From positions 143,767-207,766 of the forward strand of contig JAPYMA010001397.1 of the NCBI GenBank assembly GCA_035041965.1: a DNA stretch of 64,000 nucleotides, given 5' to 3'. Position numbers and translations under genes: made by a program. Each line of letters starts with the position of its first letter. Positions within the stretch are counted from its first letter, which is position 1. This document shows positions 1 to 12,980 of this stretch, one piece after another. The notes under the pieces were generated by a model. The model was not told the DNA's origin and ran no database searches. It saw only the letters and a list, made by a program, of their open reading frames with translations. Origin of the DNA: Anisakis pegreffii. Lineage: Eukaryota; Nematoda; Chromadorea; Rhabditida; Anisakidae.

Positions 1-389
1 ATCATCTAAACTGATTCTCTTTGATGAAATTTTCGCTGATCTTGCAAGTGCTGAGGTCAATCTGCAATCATTTCAGTGTTTGAATGAACGAACGAGAAAA
101 ATCAATTTTTTTGTATTGCTGGATAGTTTTTGAATCAGATGCAATCAATTCCCAAAAATGTGACTCATTTCACTGATATTCCATGAGCACTATCAAAAAT
201 ATCACATTTCTCTTTGGCACCAGAAATATCACAGTTCTCTTTGCTTTCGTGATTAAAGATTCAACAATTAAAGACAAAGCGGTGTAGAAGTGACTCATAA
301 TTCCAGATGACTCATAATTCCATTTCTTAGAAGGTAATCCTGCACATAGAGTTTGACTAAGGGAAAAAGAATAACGGTAATTCTCTGAC

Positions 390-3300
390 CTTCCGGTGAA
401 CTGAGGCTGAACAATACGTGTTCTGAAGCGTCCACCATGGCTTCTTCCTCGTCCACGTCGAACTGAAATAATGAGTATTCATTGTTTTCATTAGGATTCA
501 TTGATGTCATTGCTCTCTAACTACTGAAGCCCTCACATATTTCCCAAATACGGTATTATATGGCAGCTGATTGAGTGAGTGTTTTTGGTTCCAGTAAGGA
601 AGACGAGATTTTTTTGCATACTGACACTCATGTCAGAAAGACTTACACTTTACAGCTAGGTAATATAACCGTAATTGGCAAAAGTTTATCAGTTATACGT
701 GATCGTTTGTAACCAATTCAGGGAAACAGAATTGAGGTCTGGCGCTTTAAAGACAAATAATTTTGCGCATTGAAAATCAACTAACATGGCCTGTGGCACT
801 GCACACAAAATATGCGAATTGCTCCTTGCGTCATAACATTGTTTCTGGAATTCAATTCATCATTTATTTCGACGTTGCTTTCCGGCGCGAAATCATCAAT
901 ACTGACAAATAATTACTTCACGCAAAAGATCAAATTCGTTTCATGCAGATAGAAACTGGAATTTGAACGCTTAAACGAATATCAGTTCAACTGAGTGATG
1001 AATGAAATTGCAATATTAAGAATAAACTATTCATTACTCTATGCAGCTTACGAGGCATTTCACATTTTCCAACTTGGTCAATGAATGATTCGTTCATGTG
1101 ATAATACGATGTATGAAGTTCAGTTGAGTTTTACCTATAATGAGCTGATGGCCATCTTGGACATTGTCCTTCACGCACGGCGAATGCAGTTGATGGATTA
1201 AATTGGCAATGACCATTGGCTGGGTCGAAATGGGCAATCTGGAATTATGAAAACCACTGAGAAATTTGTTTATTACGATTATCACTCTCATTTTCGTTGC
1301 CCAAAAATTTCATAACTCAGAGTCAGTAACTTTTCACCGCAACGACTGTACCGTTGTTCGATCGTAATGTGATTATTGGAGAAACAGAATTTGTGTTGTT
1401 GAAGTTTATTTGGAACTGAGAGATGAAATGTTCAATATTTCTGATGAGAATGTATGACATCTTACAGCACAGTTGAATTCATGACAAGTTCTCGCACATT
1501 GATCAACCGATACAGCGATCGCGAAATGGGTGAACGTTAGTCGAGACCGAGTTTCCAAAGGTGACGATATATAGAAGATCGATGCATGACAAACTGAAAT
1601 TTCCATTCATTTGAATTTGAGTTTAAGCGAGTTTCTTCACATCAAAGGATGGAAGTGGCAGCCTCTCGAAGCATTGTTTCAGAATTCATCAGAAGAGGTA
1701 GTTTTGACTTCGAGCAGACATCCAGTTTCTACTTTGTTAAAATCTAGGAACAGTCTGTCAATGGAACAATCAATACTGTCTAATTTGAAGTTGGTCAGGC
1801 TTAAATGAATTAATTCTTTTGCCTTCGTTAACAGCTTTGGTTTACTATCATTTTGTTGAAACGAATTGCGATCATAAGGCGATTTTGCACTGTGCTTCAA
1901 TAATATCGTACTTACCACCAGTTCGAAGATTTGGTGCGGTAGTTTGTCCGGTTGTACGCGATGGCAGAGCAACACGAGGTGGGGAATGAGGAGGTTGCGG
2001 TCTTGGTCTGACGGGTCGTTGATTGACTGGGAATTGCGGCACGGTCGGAAAAGCTGGAGGTAAGGTTGCGGTTGGTCGCTGCTGTTGTTGCTAAAGCTTG
2101 CAGTAGAGTAACATTACAATAAAACAGTTCAAGAAGTACTGTGAGGAGAAATGCAAGTGTAAGCATCCTATAATACTGTATTGACTAGTTTTTGAAGGAG
2201 GCTCGAACTCATCCTTGGTCAGCGATGTTATTGGAAGCTTAGAGAAGCTTTCGAAAGTACTCAAACTAAAGAAGGACGTCTGGCAAGTTGATGAGCATCA
2301 GCAAAGCGTCAAAAGAACTACAATCTAGTTCGCACTCCATAAGGAAATTGGAAAATTGATCCAGTGATTAGAAAGTTCATCTTCGAGAATGTATCGATAG
2401 TACGAAAGCGAGCGGTTTCTTGTGAGCAACGAAGCATTTCGAAAAAATTTTCAAACGAATATGAAAGATTTTGAAAAAAAATCAGTCAATATTAATTTAC
2501 CAGCTTCAGTAATTCCTACTGATATCTTCAACTTCTCTCTTTGCTTATCCCGTCCCCCTTCCCTTCATCCCACGGCAGGAATTCCCTCCCCTATGAGAAC
2601 CACTGTTTCAATTTCTTTGTTTCTGCTCTCTAAGCTACGAGCAACCAGAGTTGATCAATATGAAAAATATGGCACATTGTAAATTCGCGAATGCACTAAT
2701 TATGGAAAGACACAGCGAACTTCAACTGATGTGCTAGTGATATTATGCGAGTTGTGATTAAGTGACAAAATATGAGTGCTGGAGGACTGATCCAAGTGAA
2801 TATTTCTGCAGCAAGCAATTTTGAAGAGCAACAAATTACCTCAATTCTGCCTCATTTAAACGCCATATTTGCCAGTAAAGTTTGATACGGCATATTTAAA
2901 TGAAATGCCAGTTTTGAACTGATGAAGTGGCATTTTTTTCATGTAACTTACACTTGAATGATTAGTACTTGTGTGACGGTGCTGCTGCGATCGTGTTTCC
3001 TGATCTGAGGTGAAAATGCGATGTGATGGTGACTTTTGAGGTGAAGGACGATGCGTTTTTCCGGGCGGTGCTCTCGGATGCATCTGATGATGTGCTCGCA
3101 TCAACTTCTTTTGTTGTCTCAGCAGTTGATTTCGCTGTTTTTTCAATAACCGAATTCGTTGCAGTTGTTTCACTTGCTCTTCTCGGATTGCAAGTTTTTG
3201 TTGCTGCAGTAATCGTTCTTCGTCTCGAAGTTTATTGGACTGTTCCCGTAATCGTTCCAGCTCATTTAGTTGAGCCATTAGACGTTGTTCAACTGGATCA

Positions 3301-6300
3301 TTCGGTTTTTGTGGAATTGCAGTAGTTTGAGATGGAGATGGTAACGTTATCCTTTGGATACGATTCTGCTGGATCTGATCTGTTTGGGTCTCGACTTGTG
3401 TTTGGGGTTTCTCTCGATTTCCAAGATAACCAGTTATTCTTATAATGTCGTTGCTGGTTTGTGCACCAACATTCTGACCACGGCCGTCAATATGACCCGT
3501 TATCCGTGTTTGAGTTTGTTCTGTGGCGAATGGATTCTGTTGTTGTTGTTGAGTTAATTGCTGAGATACCTGAGGCACTTGAAGTATTTGAGGTGCGATA
3601 TTAAGATTATGGTGGAAGGGTTACCGACTGACTTTTTAGTGCACTCCTTGATTTATTACTAGCGTGCATATATGCTTAGAATAGATCAACGATAATATAT
3701 TATAAGCTTATGCGATTTACTGTATGCTCAATAAAATCCCGATATCGTGACTCGTCTGAATTACAGTACTTTAGCTCATCAATGGAAATGAATTGCTCGA
3801 AAAGATAATTTTTTGACTGCGATAGTGGATACTTCAGAGCACGAGCGATGTTCGAGATCTTACAGCGTTACAGTACAGTGAGGCATTATTATCGTTTGGT
3901 ATTCGACTGATGTTATTTCACACGGCAAACGTGATTGATTATATGCAGCAAATGGTTCGCATTTTAAGTGCATCTGGGAAATTAGTACTGATTTGATCAG
4001 TGGCAATCAATTATAATTATTGAATTGATGTGATTGTGATGGGTGTTTGGCTTGATTAATTTTGCTCACTTCATTATTGCTTTGTTCAACAATAGTTCAA
4101 GCTTAGCGGAATAAGTTCATCACACGGGTGAATGGTAATTGAGGACACGATTCAGATGAAGCTCGGGAAGGTGGGTAACTGATGAACATTTCTGTTTCAT
4201 TTGGAACAACTTCATTTTTAAGGCTTTCTGGCTGAACAATGAAACATTACATGAGTTCATGAAGAGGCGAATGAACAGAATTATCCATGATTTTTAGGAA
4301 CAGAAAGAGATGAAGAAGCAACTAATTCTTCTGTGGTAATTTTGAGTGGACAAATATTTCATTTTCTGACTAGATGATAATAATATTTGATTCGTAGCTA
4401 TGACAGTTTCCTTCCAATAAATATCGAATAGGAATTCAATAAATCAAACCTTTTGTTGCTGCTGTGGAGTGGGCACAAAAGGCTGCTGAGGTTGCACAAT
4501 GGTGTTTCTAAAATCATAAAGAATCTATACGTTTACAAAAAGAATTATTCGATTCTATACAATCGCTGTTTCCCTTCTTTTTTATAACATTCCCTGCGAT
4601 GTAGACCTTCTACGTGGTGAAGATAAACTAAACGCTTATATAGTACATGTTTCACTTCAATGATTAGTTAGATCTCGCTCGTACCGATCAAGTTGACACA
4701 TTGAAAGTGCAAAAAAACTTTGAATGAATAGACTGTATTATTCATCATAATCTGATCACATCAGTGGCTTGATCATATAGGAAAAAACATGTGAAGAAAT
4801 AAGTGGAACGTACGGTTGAGGTCTCTGCGGTTGAGGCTGAGGCTGAAGACGCTGGGGGACTACTGGTCTTGACTGAACGGGCTGTTGAGGTTGAACGAAT
4901 GGTGGCGGTTGAGGAGGTTGAGGCCTGAATTGAGGTTGGAGATTGGATTGAGGCTGGAGCTGAGGCTGAGGACGTGGTTGCACGATTTGATTTGGCCTGA
5001 ATGGCTGTGGCTGGAAATATGAATGGTCAACAAATGCCTTCAGATTTATCCATATTTTTTGGCAATCCTTCAACGTTTGACTAAATACAAGAATTGACAA
5101 TGTTGGATCCCAATCCTTCCCCCTCCCCCTCTCCTCCCCCCCTCCCCTCACCTCCATTCCTCATGTGAAGGTACTTCCCTCAGAAAGTCGCACAATGGTC
5201 CTTCTTTGTCGGACAATGCTCATTTGAGACTAAATAGCACTGTATGAATTGCACTTCAGCATGATCGACTGATTATCAGAAACAATCCTGATTAGCAGTG
5301 CGATTAAAATTCCTGCATAGAATATCAATTAAAATAGATGCGAACATAAGGAAATACAACAAACCTGTCTTTGGGATTGAACGGGTTGCCTGAAATTTAA
5401 TTCAGTCATTTTATTATATCATCAAAAATAAAATTTCATCAAGAAATGTCCCAATTTTACCTCATTCATCCAAAAATTTTCATTATTCGAAGCAAAATGA
5501 AGTTTTCATTGTGAGATAATCCAGAACAACAGAGAACATTTTATCTTCGTGAAAATTGAGATATTTTAGGTTCTCCAAAAAATTCTTACTGTGGTTTTTG
5601 AACAGGCGGCCGTGTACGTGCAGTAGTCGGTTGGGGTGTTGTAGTAGTGGTCGTGGTAGTTGTTGTTGTTTCGTTACGGTACGGGCGAGGGATGAAAATT
5701 GGTTCCTCTGAAAAGAAGTGCTGTTGTCTCTAAAAGGTTCTGCTCCATGAAAAATGACCGAAATTTTTATGAAATTTCCCTTTTCTGTTTCATTTGGTTC
5801 CAAATATTTCAATGTTCCATTTTCCAACTCATCTGACATGTTTTTCAATTTGATCACGACTGCGATCGGTAATGTTGACGAATTATTGATGACATACAAG
5901 TGCAACAAAAAATCATTTCGAGAGGCAATTAACGCACTTATTGCAAACGGAAGTTGTCTTTTGCAAATCATGAAGTAGTTTGGCTATAAATTCATTCATA
6001 CTTTATTTGATTGGTCATAAACTCCAAAACACTTTTGATTTGATCAGTTTGCGCAGTTGAATCGCTTCATGGTGGAATGCAAATTTTAAAATTTATCGAT
6101 CTTTACATTACGCATTAAATGGGATGCATTTCAGAAAATTTTGACGAGAACACTTCCTTAAAAACTGGAACAATTCGGCGAATTGTTCAACTGCATATTG
6201 ATTTATAAATGATCAACACTTTATGAGCACAATCATTCATTCCATAGAACAGGATCATAGAATCGCACAAACTATCATTCGATTCGTTTCTGGAGGATAT

Positions 6301-8805
6301 TCATAGTTTTATTTCTGATAGGTGAATGTATTAACGCATGGTCAAACTCTGGTGATTTGAATAACATTATTTGTTAGACGCGGTTTGATCCTCGTGGTAA
6401 TGTCAGTACCATATTTTCTAAGTGAAAATAGCCTCATACGATCATGAGCCGTGATAAAGAGGAAACTGGTTTGATGAAATAGGTCACCTTCTCGTAGCTC
6501 CACAAAGTTATCATCATATCCGTCCAGGTCTCCCGGACGCACACGACCTTTGTCATCCACTGAAATTATGAATATTTTCTTGATAATTACAGCTGAAGTG
6601 AATAGTGAAGTGCAGTGAAGCTGTGAAACAGTACTAGCAGTGGCACTACCAATTGTGGTAGCGAATTATGGTGAAAGTCATAAACCTTTGTGATAAGTGA
6701 TAATGATGCTGATAATAAGAATGACAATGGTAGTAGTCTTGATAGTAATAAGAATAATAATATCGCAAATTTTGATCATAACAATAATTATAATGGCCAT
6801 ATCCGTGAGCGAAAATAAAATTTTAACTCACGGCTGGGAAGAATGGCAATTTTATTGCCTTCTACTTCATCGATTAACGCGCGCTGAATGCCATCTCGAG
6901 GAGGTCCAAGCGCTGAATATAAATTTTATCCATTCAATTGACTCAACATCAATGCTTCAACAGTACGAAATATTTCAACTTAATTCTATCAAAAATTGCT
7001 GGATGATACGAAAATGTTATCAACCGAAAAAACCACAAAACTTCACCGTTGACATTTGATATTACCGAAAAACTGAATTGATGCTCAAACGAAATGAACT
7101 TGCATACTTACTGACTACAATCTGTTCCTCAGTTTCGACGGCATTTCCTTCGGTAGGTGCTGCAAGTGCTTTTGCACTGAAACATTCATGTATACATTCA
7201 AGAGTTAGCATTTGCTAATCCTGTCGATCAAGTTTTGCTGGAATTAGCAAAAGTGTCTTAATAGACGGTAGCTGTTGGGATGTGATCTTGTTAGGTCCTG
7301 CGAAAATGAATGACTGGTTAAATTTTGGTCCATTTCGTTGGATGTTGGCCCACTGATTGGCTTTTGCATAATGGCGATTTTTCTTGGCTTTTTTTATTTC
7401 AAGCTGATTTGGATGCTTTGGGTATTGAAAAAATTTTGCAGTTTACATTAATGTGAAAATGCGAAAACGAATTCGAAGATTTTGATCTGCGTCTGAAAAG
7501 TATCAGTTCAATTTTGTTCTTCTTCTTTGAAGCAGTGTTTGTTCAAAATGTCACTCATTTGTTCAAGCATTTCAAGCACTCATTCAGATGCATTTCATAA
7601 TCGGTACTCCAAAACATTAATTTACTCATCTGTGCATGCACACCTTCATCTTAACGAGATACTCAAATGATCCGTTATGTTTCCTACATAATGTGCTCAT
7701 TGAAGAACAAAATCATTCATGGCGTCGAAATTTCAAGTTGTAAACTGAATCAAATTGGTTTCAGCAGCAGAGTACAAGAAGCGTTAATGATGATGATTCC
7801 ATTAAGTGGAACAGAAATTTCTCGATGATTTGTTTTAAAGCAACAAAAATTCCATCTTAAAACATAACGTCGTCATTGTTGCTGTCCTTTTTTGTCCATG
7901 AATATGTATTTAATCATTCATTTATTCATACATTTTAAAGTATTGATACGTGCAGTGAATGCACATTCACTGAGAGAAAAAAAAGAAACAAATTGAGAAT
8001 GTCTCCACTTTGCAAAATGATTTTTAATCTTCAGGAATACCATTATTATTTCGCGCGTGCATAGATTTAAAAAATTCCCCTTTTCAGTAGCATGCAAATG
8101 AAGGGATGATACAGCCGTTGATATGGGTGCACACCCCCAGAACTAAACAAAATAACTGGCCTGAGCAATTAATTGGACAGATGGATTGAGTGATTTAATT
8201 AATTGAGTAAAAATTAATTGATTAATATGAGATAAACACGCATGCGTTGTGCTTTGTATGAAAACTTGTTTTAGTTCGTTTTATTTGCTTCAGTGGTGTC
8301 TATGTTTCTGATCTGCTGACAAGAGCAAAAGGAACACTGAGCCGTAAAAAGTGTTTCATCTTATTTTACCGTTATCGATCAAATTAGTTTGAAATTTCAT
8401 AGGAAGTCGTTTGCTCAAGTAATAAACTAGTGTAAATTATGAAGTGTTGAAAATGTGGCCCAAAAATTTTTATTTTAACGGTTCCAGAAATTGGAACCTG
8501 AAACAGGAAGTGAATCTGGTTTGGTTTATATTTGGTTCGGAATGTGAGCGATTTCGGAACTGATGAAAAATTCTGTGGCTGTTTATAATGAAATCGAGGA
8601 CTGAAAAAAATTTTTACAGCTATTAATATTAGCGATCAGCTCGAAGAGTTTTCAACAATGATTGAATATAAAGCTTACAATAAATCTTTCCAGAAATAAG
8701 AAAGAATCAAAAGACAACTCACTTGTCCTCAGCCGTTACCGATTTATGTGCCAGACACAATAACAGAAGCAATAGAGATGTTGAGAACGAATTGAAACGA
8801 TTCAT
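390..8805 (-). CDS. Secreted PAN/Apple-domain protein with Thr-rich, Pro/Gln-rich and coiled-coil regions (3' end unresolved)
   Basis: Exons in gene order: 8805-8723, 7176-7112, 6559-6440, 5707-5590, 5389-5365, 5010-4814, 4507-4450, 3569-2952, 2090-1916, 1593-1466, 1238-1135, probably 462-390. All have GT/AG ends and phases join without a stop (about 588 aa). The start MNRFNSFSTSLLLLLLCLAH is a classic signal peptide ending near VTA. Next come an acidic stretch, a run of 11 Thr with Pro, Pro/Gln-rich repeats, a Glu/Gln/Arg coiled coil (exon 3569-2952) and a region with the PAN pattern: VDQCARTCHEFNC, then FDPANGHCQF and GQCP. PAN domains bind protein or carbohydrate, so an extracellular-matrix, cuticle or mucus role is inferred. 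Exon 3 could instead read on to a stop at 6342, giving a ~122-aa short form. The frame of the last exon is uncertain: an acidic frame starting FDVDEEEAMVDASEH is also open. The gene may extend past the left edge. Confidence 0.75.
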
Positions 8806-10400
8806 TCTGAAAATGTCAAGTGAAATGGTGATACATGATGAATCAAACGATCGCCGCTCGTTACTTTATCACCAATGATTATTGCTTATCTTCAGTGCTA
8901 TCAGTTTTATGCCTTATAATTCAGAACTATAGTTCATGCGATTATGATATTCATCACAGCAGTCTCGTATTATGTACGCTGGAGAATTGATTGCAAGCTT
9001 GAATACAACCATTTCTTGGAGAAGACGATAGCCTGGTTGCTGAAGCAACCAATAGGTCGCGGGTTCGAGTTCCACTCGACGAGGAAAGTCCTTCTCAAAA
9101 CGCACGAAGTCCTCGAACACCCTCAAGGTAACTACTACCATAATCGTATGGGTTATCAGTACCATTTTATGCAATTTGGTGGATTGAAGACTCACTCAGA
9201 GGGGCATTTTGTTGGGAGGAACTTCCAAATTTCCATCACAAAGATCGCTAATAAAAATCGATTGGCATAGATCAAAATGACTTTTAGGATACAAGATAGG
9301 ATATTGAAATGTCATTGGTAATGTACTGAAATGATCGAATGAATTTGTTTGAAAAATAGAATCTGGATATGTTCTTCTTGCAACTTGTTGGAAATTGTTG
9401 CATGCCATTTTGCTGATTTATGTTTATGCCTTCAGTTACAAGGAATATGCATCAGATATCTCGAATAAGAAAATGTTCTTTAGTGTATGCGAAAAAAGCC
9501 GATTGTTGGTTGCTTTAAAATGGAACTGTTCAAGTGAAATAAATGGGTGTGTTTCATGCACGACTGCATCAGTGAAACGTCTGTTTGTGTTCTTGTGTCA
9601 TTAAATTCACTTAATTGCAAAGTACGTTCAACGAAGAATTTCATGACGAATCGAACGAATCAAAAGTGCCTTTTCATACATTTTTTATAGCTGACAACGC
9701 ATTAATCACTGTTCAAATGTCCAGTTTGACAGCAGCTATCAACCGTATACTATTAGTACCATTTGCGATCACGCTAATACAATCTCTAAAATCGTATGAC
9801 TGATGTAAACCACTACATATCATGAGAAATTGAAAATGCTAAGGAAACTCATATTTTAAGATAAAACTTACATCATGAGAATAAAGTCAAATCATAAAAA
9901 ATTGAAAATGTTCTTCCGCGATGTTTGAAGTCACCTCCCTAGTAAAGAGACTAACGAATGACAACTGAGAAAATTAGCTTGTAAAAATTTTTCAAAAAAT
10001 TGTTCCCAGTTGCGGATGATTTTGATCATTGACAGAGATCGCTCAAATCAAATTGTTTCATGACAGTTCAAGAGGTTATGAAAAATTCAGCGGCCGCAGC
10101 AGAACTAAATGTTTTTTTATGCAGAACCGGGGTTGAAAGAATCCGTACGAAACGAGTCATCATATGAATGTTGACACATAAGTCGCATCAGAACAAATAA
10201 CAAGTTGTCATATTAACAAACGACGAGCTGATTCGGTTCCGTTTCTCTTCTCTTATTACTTGTTTATATGACTGGAAATAAGGATTGATAGTTTTACTTG
10301 AATTTTAATAAAAACTTATTGAATTGTATTTAGAATGGTTGCCAAAATGTAACGCGATCATCTCAAAATAACACCATCTGAACAATTGATAAGATTAAGA
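8806..10400. other. Upstream region of the PAN gene, no convincing gene
   Basis: A+T-rich sequence with only short open frames, none with convincing splice context. It should contain the promoter of the minus-strand PAN-domain gene. A tRNA-like fragment is listed separately. Confidence 0.5.
9029..9115 (+). repeat. tRNA-like (SINE-like) fragment
   Basis: TAGCCTGGTTG resembles an internal pol III A box, and GGTTCGAGTTCC about 35 bp later matches the B-box/T-loop consensus closely. The arms do not fold into an intact tRNA cloverleaf. Similar B-box pieces occur near 40708 and inside the repeat arms at 23.3-23.65 and 25.5-25.8 kb. This is most simply a decayed tRNA-derived SINE or tRNA pseudogene; no tRNA identity can be given. 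Confidence 0.25.
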
Positions 10401-10635
10401 GAATTGAGTGCCGAATGATATCACCAAAATGAATTTGCGGTTTGAGAGATGTGCACACCGGTTGCTGAAATTGAGGAAGACACAACGGCACGATTCCCGT
10501 TTGGACAAACCCAACAATTTATTGCGTGCATCGAAAAACCCGTTTCTGAATGTGCAAGACGTGAAAATCTCTTTTAAACGGCTCAATGAAGAAGGATGAT
10601 CATTTGTGTATTAATGATAACGATCATTATAACGT

Positions 10636-10847
10636 TGTTAAGAGGTGTTTACACATGCATATGCGTACACACAATTGTTGGATATGTAGCAATAGTGTGA
10701 TTGATATCCGACCGACATTCGATCGAAAAATGCGATAAATTTCGGTGGAAATCCCAATATTTGGATTCCGACCGAACAGTTTTGAAGTTCGGTCGGAATT
10801 GCGAATGTCGGAATCTCAAAATGTGAATTCAGTCAGTGTGAACCCTA
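10636..10847. repeat. MITE-like element with internal hairpins
   Basis: The ends are loosely inverted (AGGTGTTTACAC at left, GTGTGAACCCT at right). Inside are a perfect 11-bp hairpin (TCCGACCGAAC, 9-nt loop, GTTCGGTCGGA) and a further inverted pair CGACATTCG/CGAATGTCG. Related CCGATCGAA-rich sequence lies at 21190-21315. No clear target-site duplication was seen, so the boundaries are approximate. Confidence 0.35.
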
Positions 10848-10931
10848 AATACTCCAAGTACTCGCCAGTGGCAAAGGGTAGGTGTTGGTAGGATACCACC
10901 GAACGATCGGTTTTGGTTGATGACTACTGAC

Positions 10932-11450
10932 CGTTTCGCATTCGAAAGCAGCATTTCGTATGTGCACTAAATCTTCTGCATGCAACAGCAGAAAATACAC
11001 ATTTTCAGGAATATGCACCAAACATACAAAATATACATCTGAAAATGCAGCAGTCAGCAACTTCTATAGGTAAATTTTTGCCATATCCACTCGTATCAAG
11101 TTTAGACTCATGCTCTTTTGTTTATTCTTAAACGCACGTGGATTACAACTTCTTAAAATGGTTTTGTATCGCACTTAGGAGCGACGGTCTACTAGATTTG
11201 CTGCAAGCATCCATTCCTCGATGCCCCTCTTGATATACTGATCGTCAACAAAGTTGTTTATTTCTATTTCGATGATTAAGATCAATGAAGTTGGATGATT
11301 AATGAATGAATGAAGAATTAATTCTTCAAGAATTCTGACGCATGACTGAATCACCCGGAGACTGGTTAACCTAGCAGGAATGGTGAATGTTAGCAATTCG
11401 TGGATCTCCTTTTTTAAGCAGTGATTGCCATCATACGATCTGATTATCAC
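10932..11450 (-). CDS. Unrecognised minus-strand coding-like exons
   Basis: Two pieces read like coding sequence on the minus strand. 11450-11175 is a 91-codon open frame ending VDDQYIKRGIEEWMLAANL, with a possible GTAGAC donor just before its stop. 11038-10932 is a 107-nt exon with a strong TTTTCAG acceptor and GTCAGT donor, reading DVYFVCLVHIPENVYFLLLH then AEDLVHIRNAAFECET. The phases of the two do not join directly, so a small exon or another donor is missing. More short coding-like exons may lie at 10.4-10.55 kb on the same strand, overlapping an antisense open frame. No family is recognised. Confidence 0.25.
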
Positions 11451-12680
11451 TACTACAATCTGATCATGCCAAATAATAACAATATAATTACAATAGCATT
11501 AATCGTGCACGATGCGCATGAATATATAAGGGCAATAATGACACCCCAACTGGATGAAAAATTCATATAAATGACTAACATATCGCCTCAACAAGATCAG
11601 TCCAGAACTGAATGAAGTTGAGAAATGATTTCAGAAGTAATTTTCACACTCAACATTCCTCACTAATTGCAAGTGAAAGTGAAATTTCAACTGAACATCA
11701 AACGTCGTTCGTCTATGCCTTCAGAACGACTCACTAATTGTGATCATGCAATAATTTCAATCAGTTCACTCTCACTGACAAACGATCATCATTCTTTTTG
11801 TTTGACGGAACAATTTGCAAAATAATTCAGTAATCATATTCAATTACTTTACCATCGAATTGTACACTTCCCAAGGTTATTTTATCATTAGTGGAACATG
11901 TTGTTCAATGTACGACGATGATGCAAAGATATGAAGTAACTTTTCAACTATTCAACTACTACTTCAGACCAGTCACCGTTTCAGGCGAACAATAGAGACA
12001 TATTTCAAACAGCGCAATTGTTGCACTGTAAAATTAATTCAGAAACATCAACATCCTGAATGACTGTGTCGTCGTCAGTACAGTGACATAACGAATTAAC
12101 TGAGAATAAGCTTAGAATAATGGCAGCATACACGTTCCAGTGGCAGGGCTATGGAAATCCTTTCGGTGATTGTCTTTTTTTTAAGATAGGAAACGGAAAA
12201 GTGGTTCATTTGAAAGCAGTCATGTTCCAAAAGTGAAAATGATACCTTTCGAAGGAAATTGTGTTCATGAAAGAAATTGACTCTCACCGCGATAGTTGAG
12301 GCAATCCAGCCTATGCATTTGACTGTGCTTTTGAAGTAATATGGCTAGTGTTTTGCACAATACAAATTTATATTGTCACGACTATCTTTTCATTTTGTTC
12401 ATCAACACGGCGCTTAATACGGTCTCAGCCCTAACAACCATTTACCTCTGATCATTAGAAATATGCGCCTAGTGTCATACAAAGTCATATTGGTATGATA
12501 AAGCAACGTCGAAACCTCGATTGCACGGTACCCATATTGTTGAGTGGTGATCGTTAAATCAATGGATTAGATAATTTCATGATATCTTGCATTAACATCG
12601 ATGACTGTTTCCGAAGAAAACTATCGAGGAATAACAAAATGCTTGCTATATTTTTGGAGATTGGTATTCACATGGTACCT
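11451..12680. other. A+T-rich stretch, nothing supported
   Basis: Short frames only, no consistent exon chain or repeat structure seen on either strand. Confidence 0.4.
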
Positions 12681-12729
12681 TTTATTAAGTTACATTTAAA
12701 TATTAAATATTTAAATGTAACTTAATAAA
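12681..12729. repeat. 49-bp perfect palindrome
   Basis: 24-bp arms around one central base are exact inverted copies. The left arm reads TTATTAAGTTACATTTAAAT at its core and the right arm is its exact reverse complement. The sequence is A+T rich, lies outside any recognised exon and carries no terminator-like T run. Confidence 0.9.
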
Positions 12730-12980
12730 CTGACAAGAGGTCAACATGAAATTATATTATCGATTTAAAGTAGAAATAGAACTTCAAGAGGGTTTTTTAA
12801 GCTTTTCGACTGGAATTGCAATTAACAACAAGCTTCTCCCATGATCAGACACATCTCCAGACGGCCAATTGTGCATTGTATGGATAAAGACAGTTAGTCT
12901 ATCGTCGGTTATCTGCCTACTAAATGAAATTTGGTAAATTATTTCAGTTTTCGGTGCTATCGCCCCCAAATACCAATGTG

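Noticed and set aside
10408..10599. Plus-strand open frame of 63 codons
   Set aside because: The minus strand of the same stretch has coding-like pieces with splice borders, so the plus frame is probably antisense shadow.
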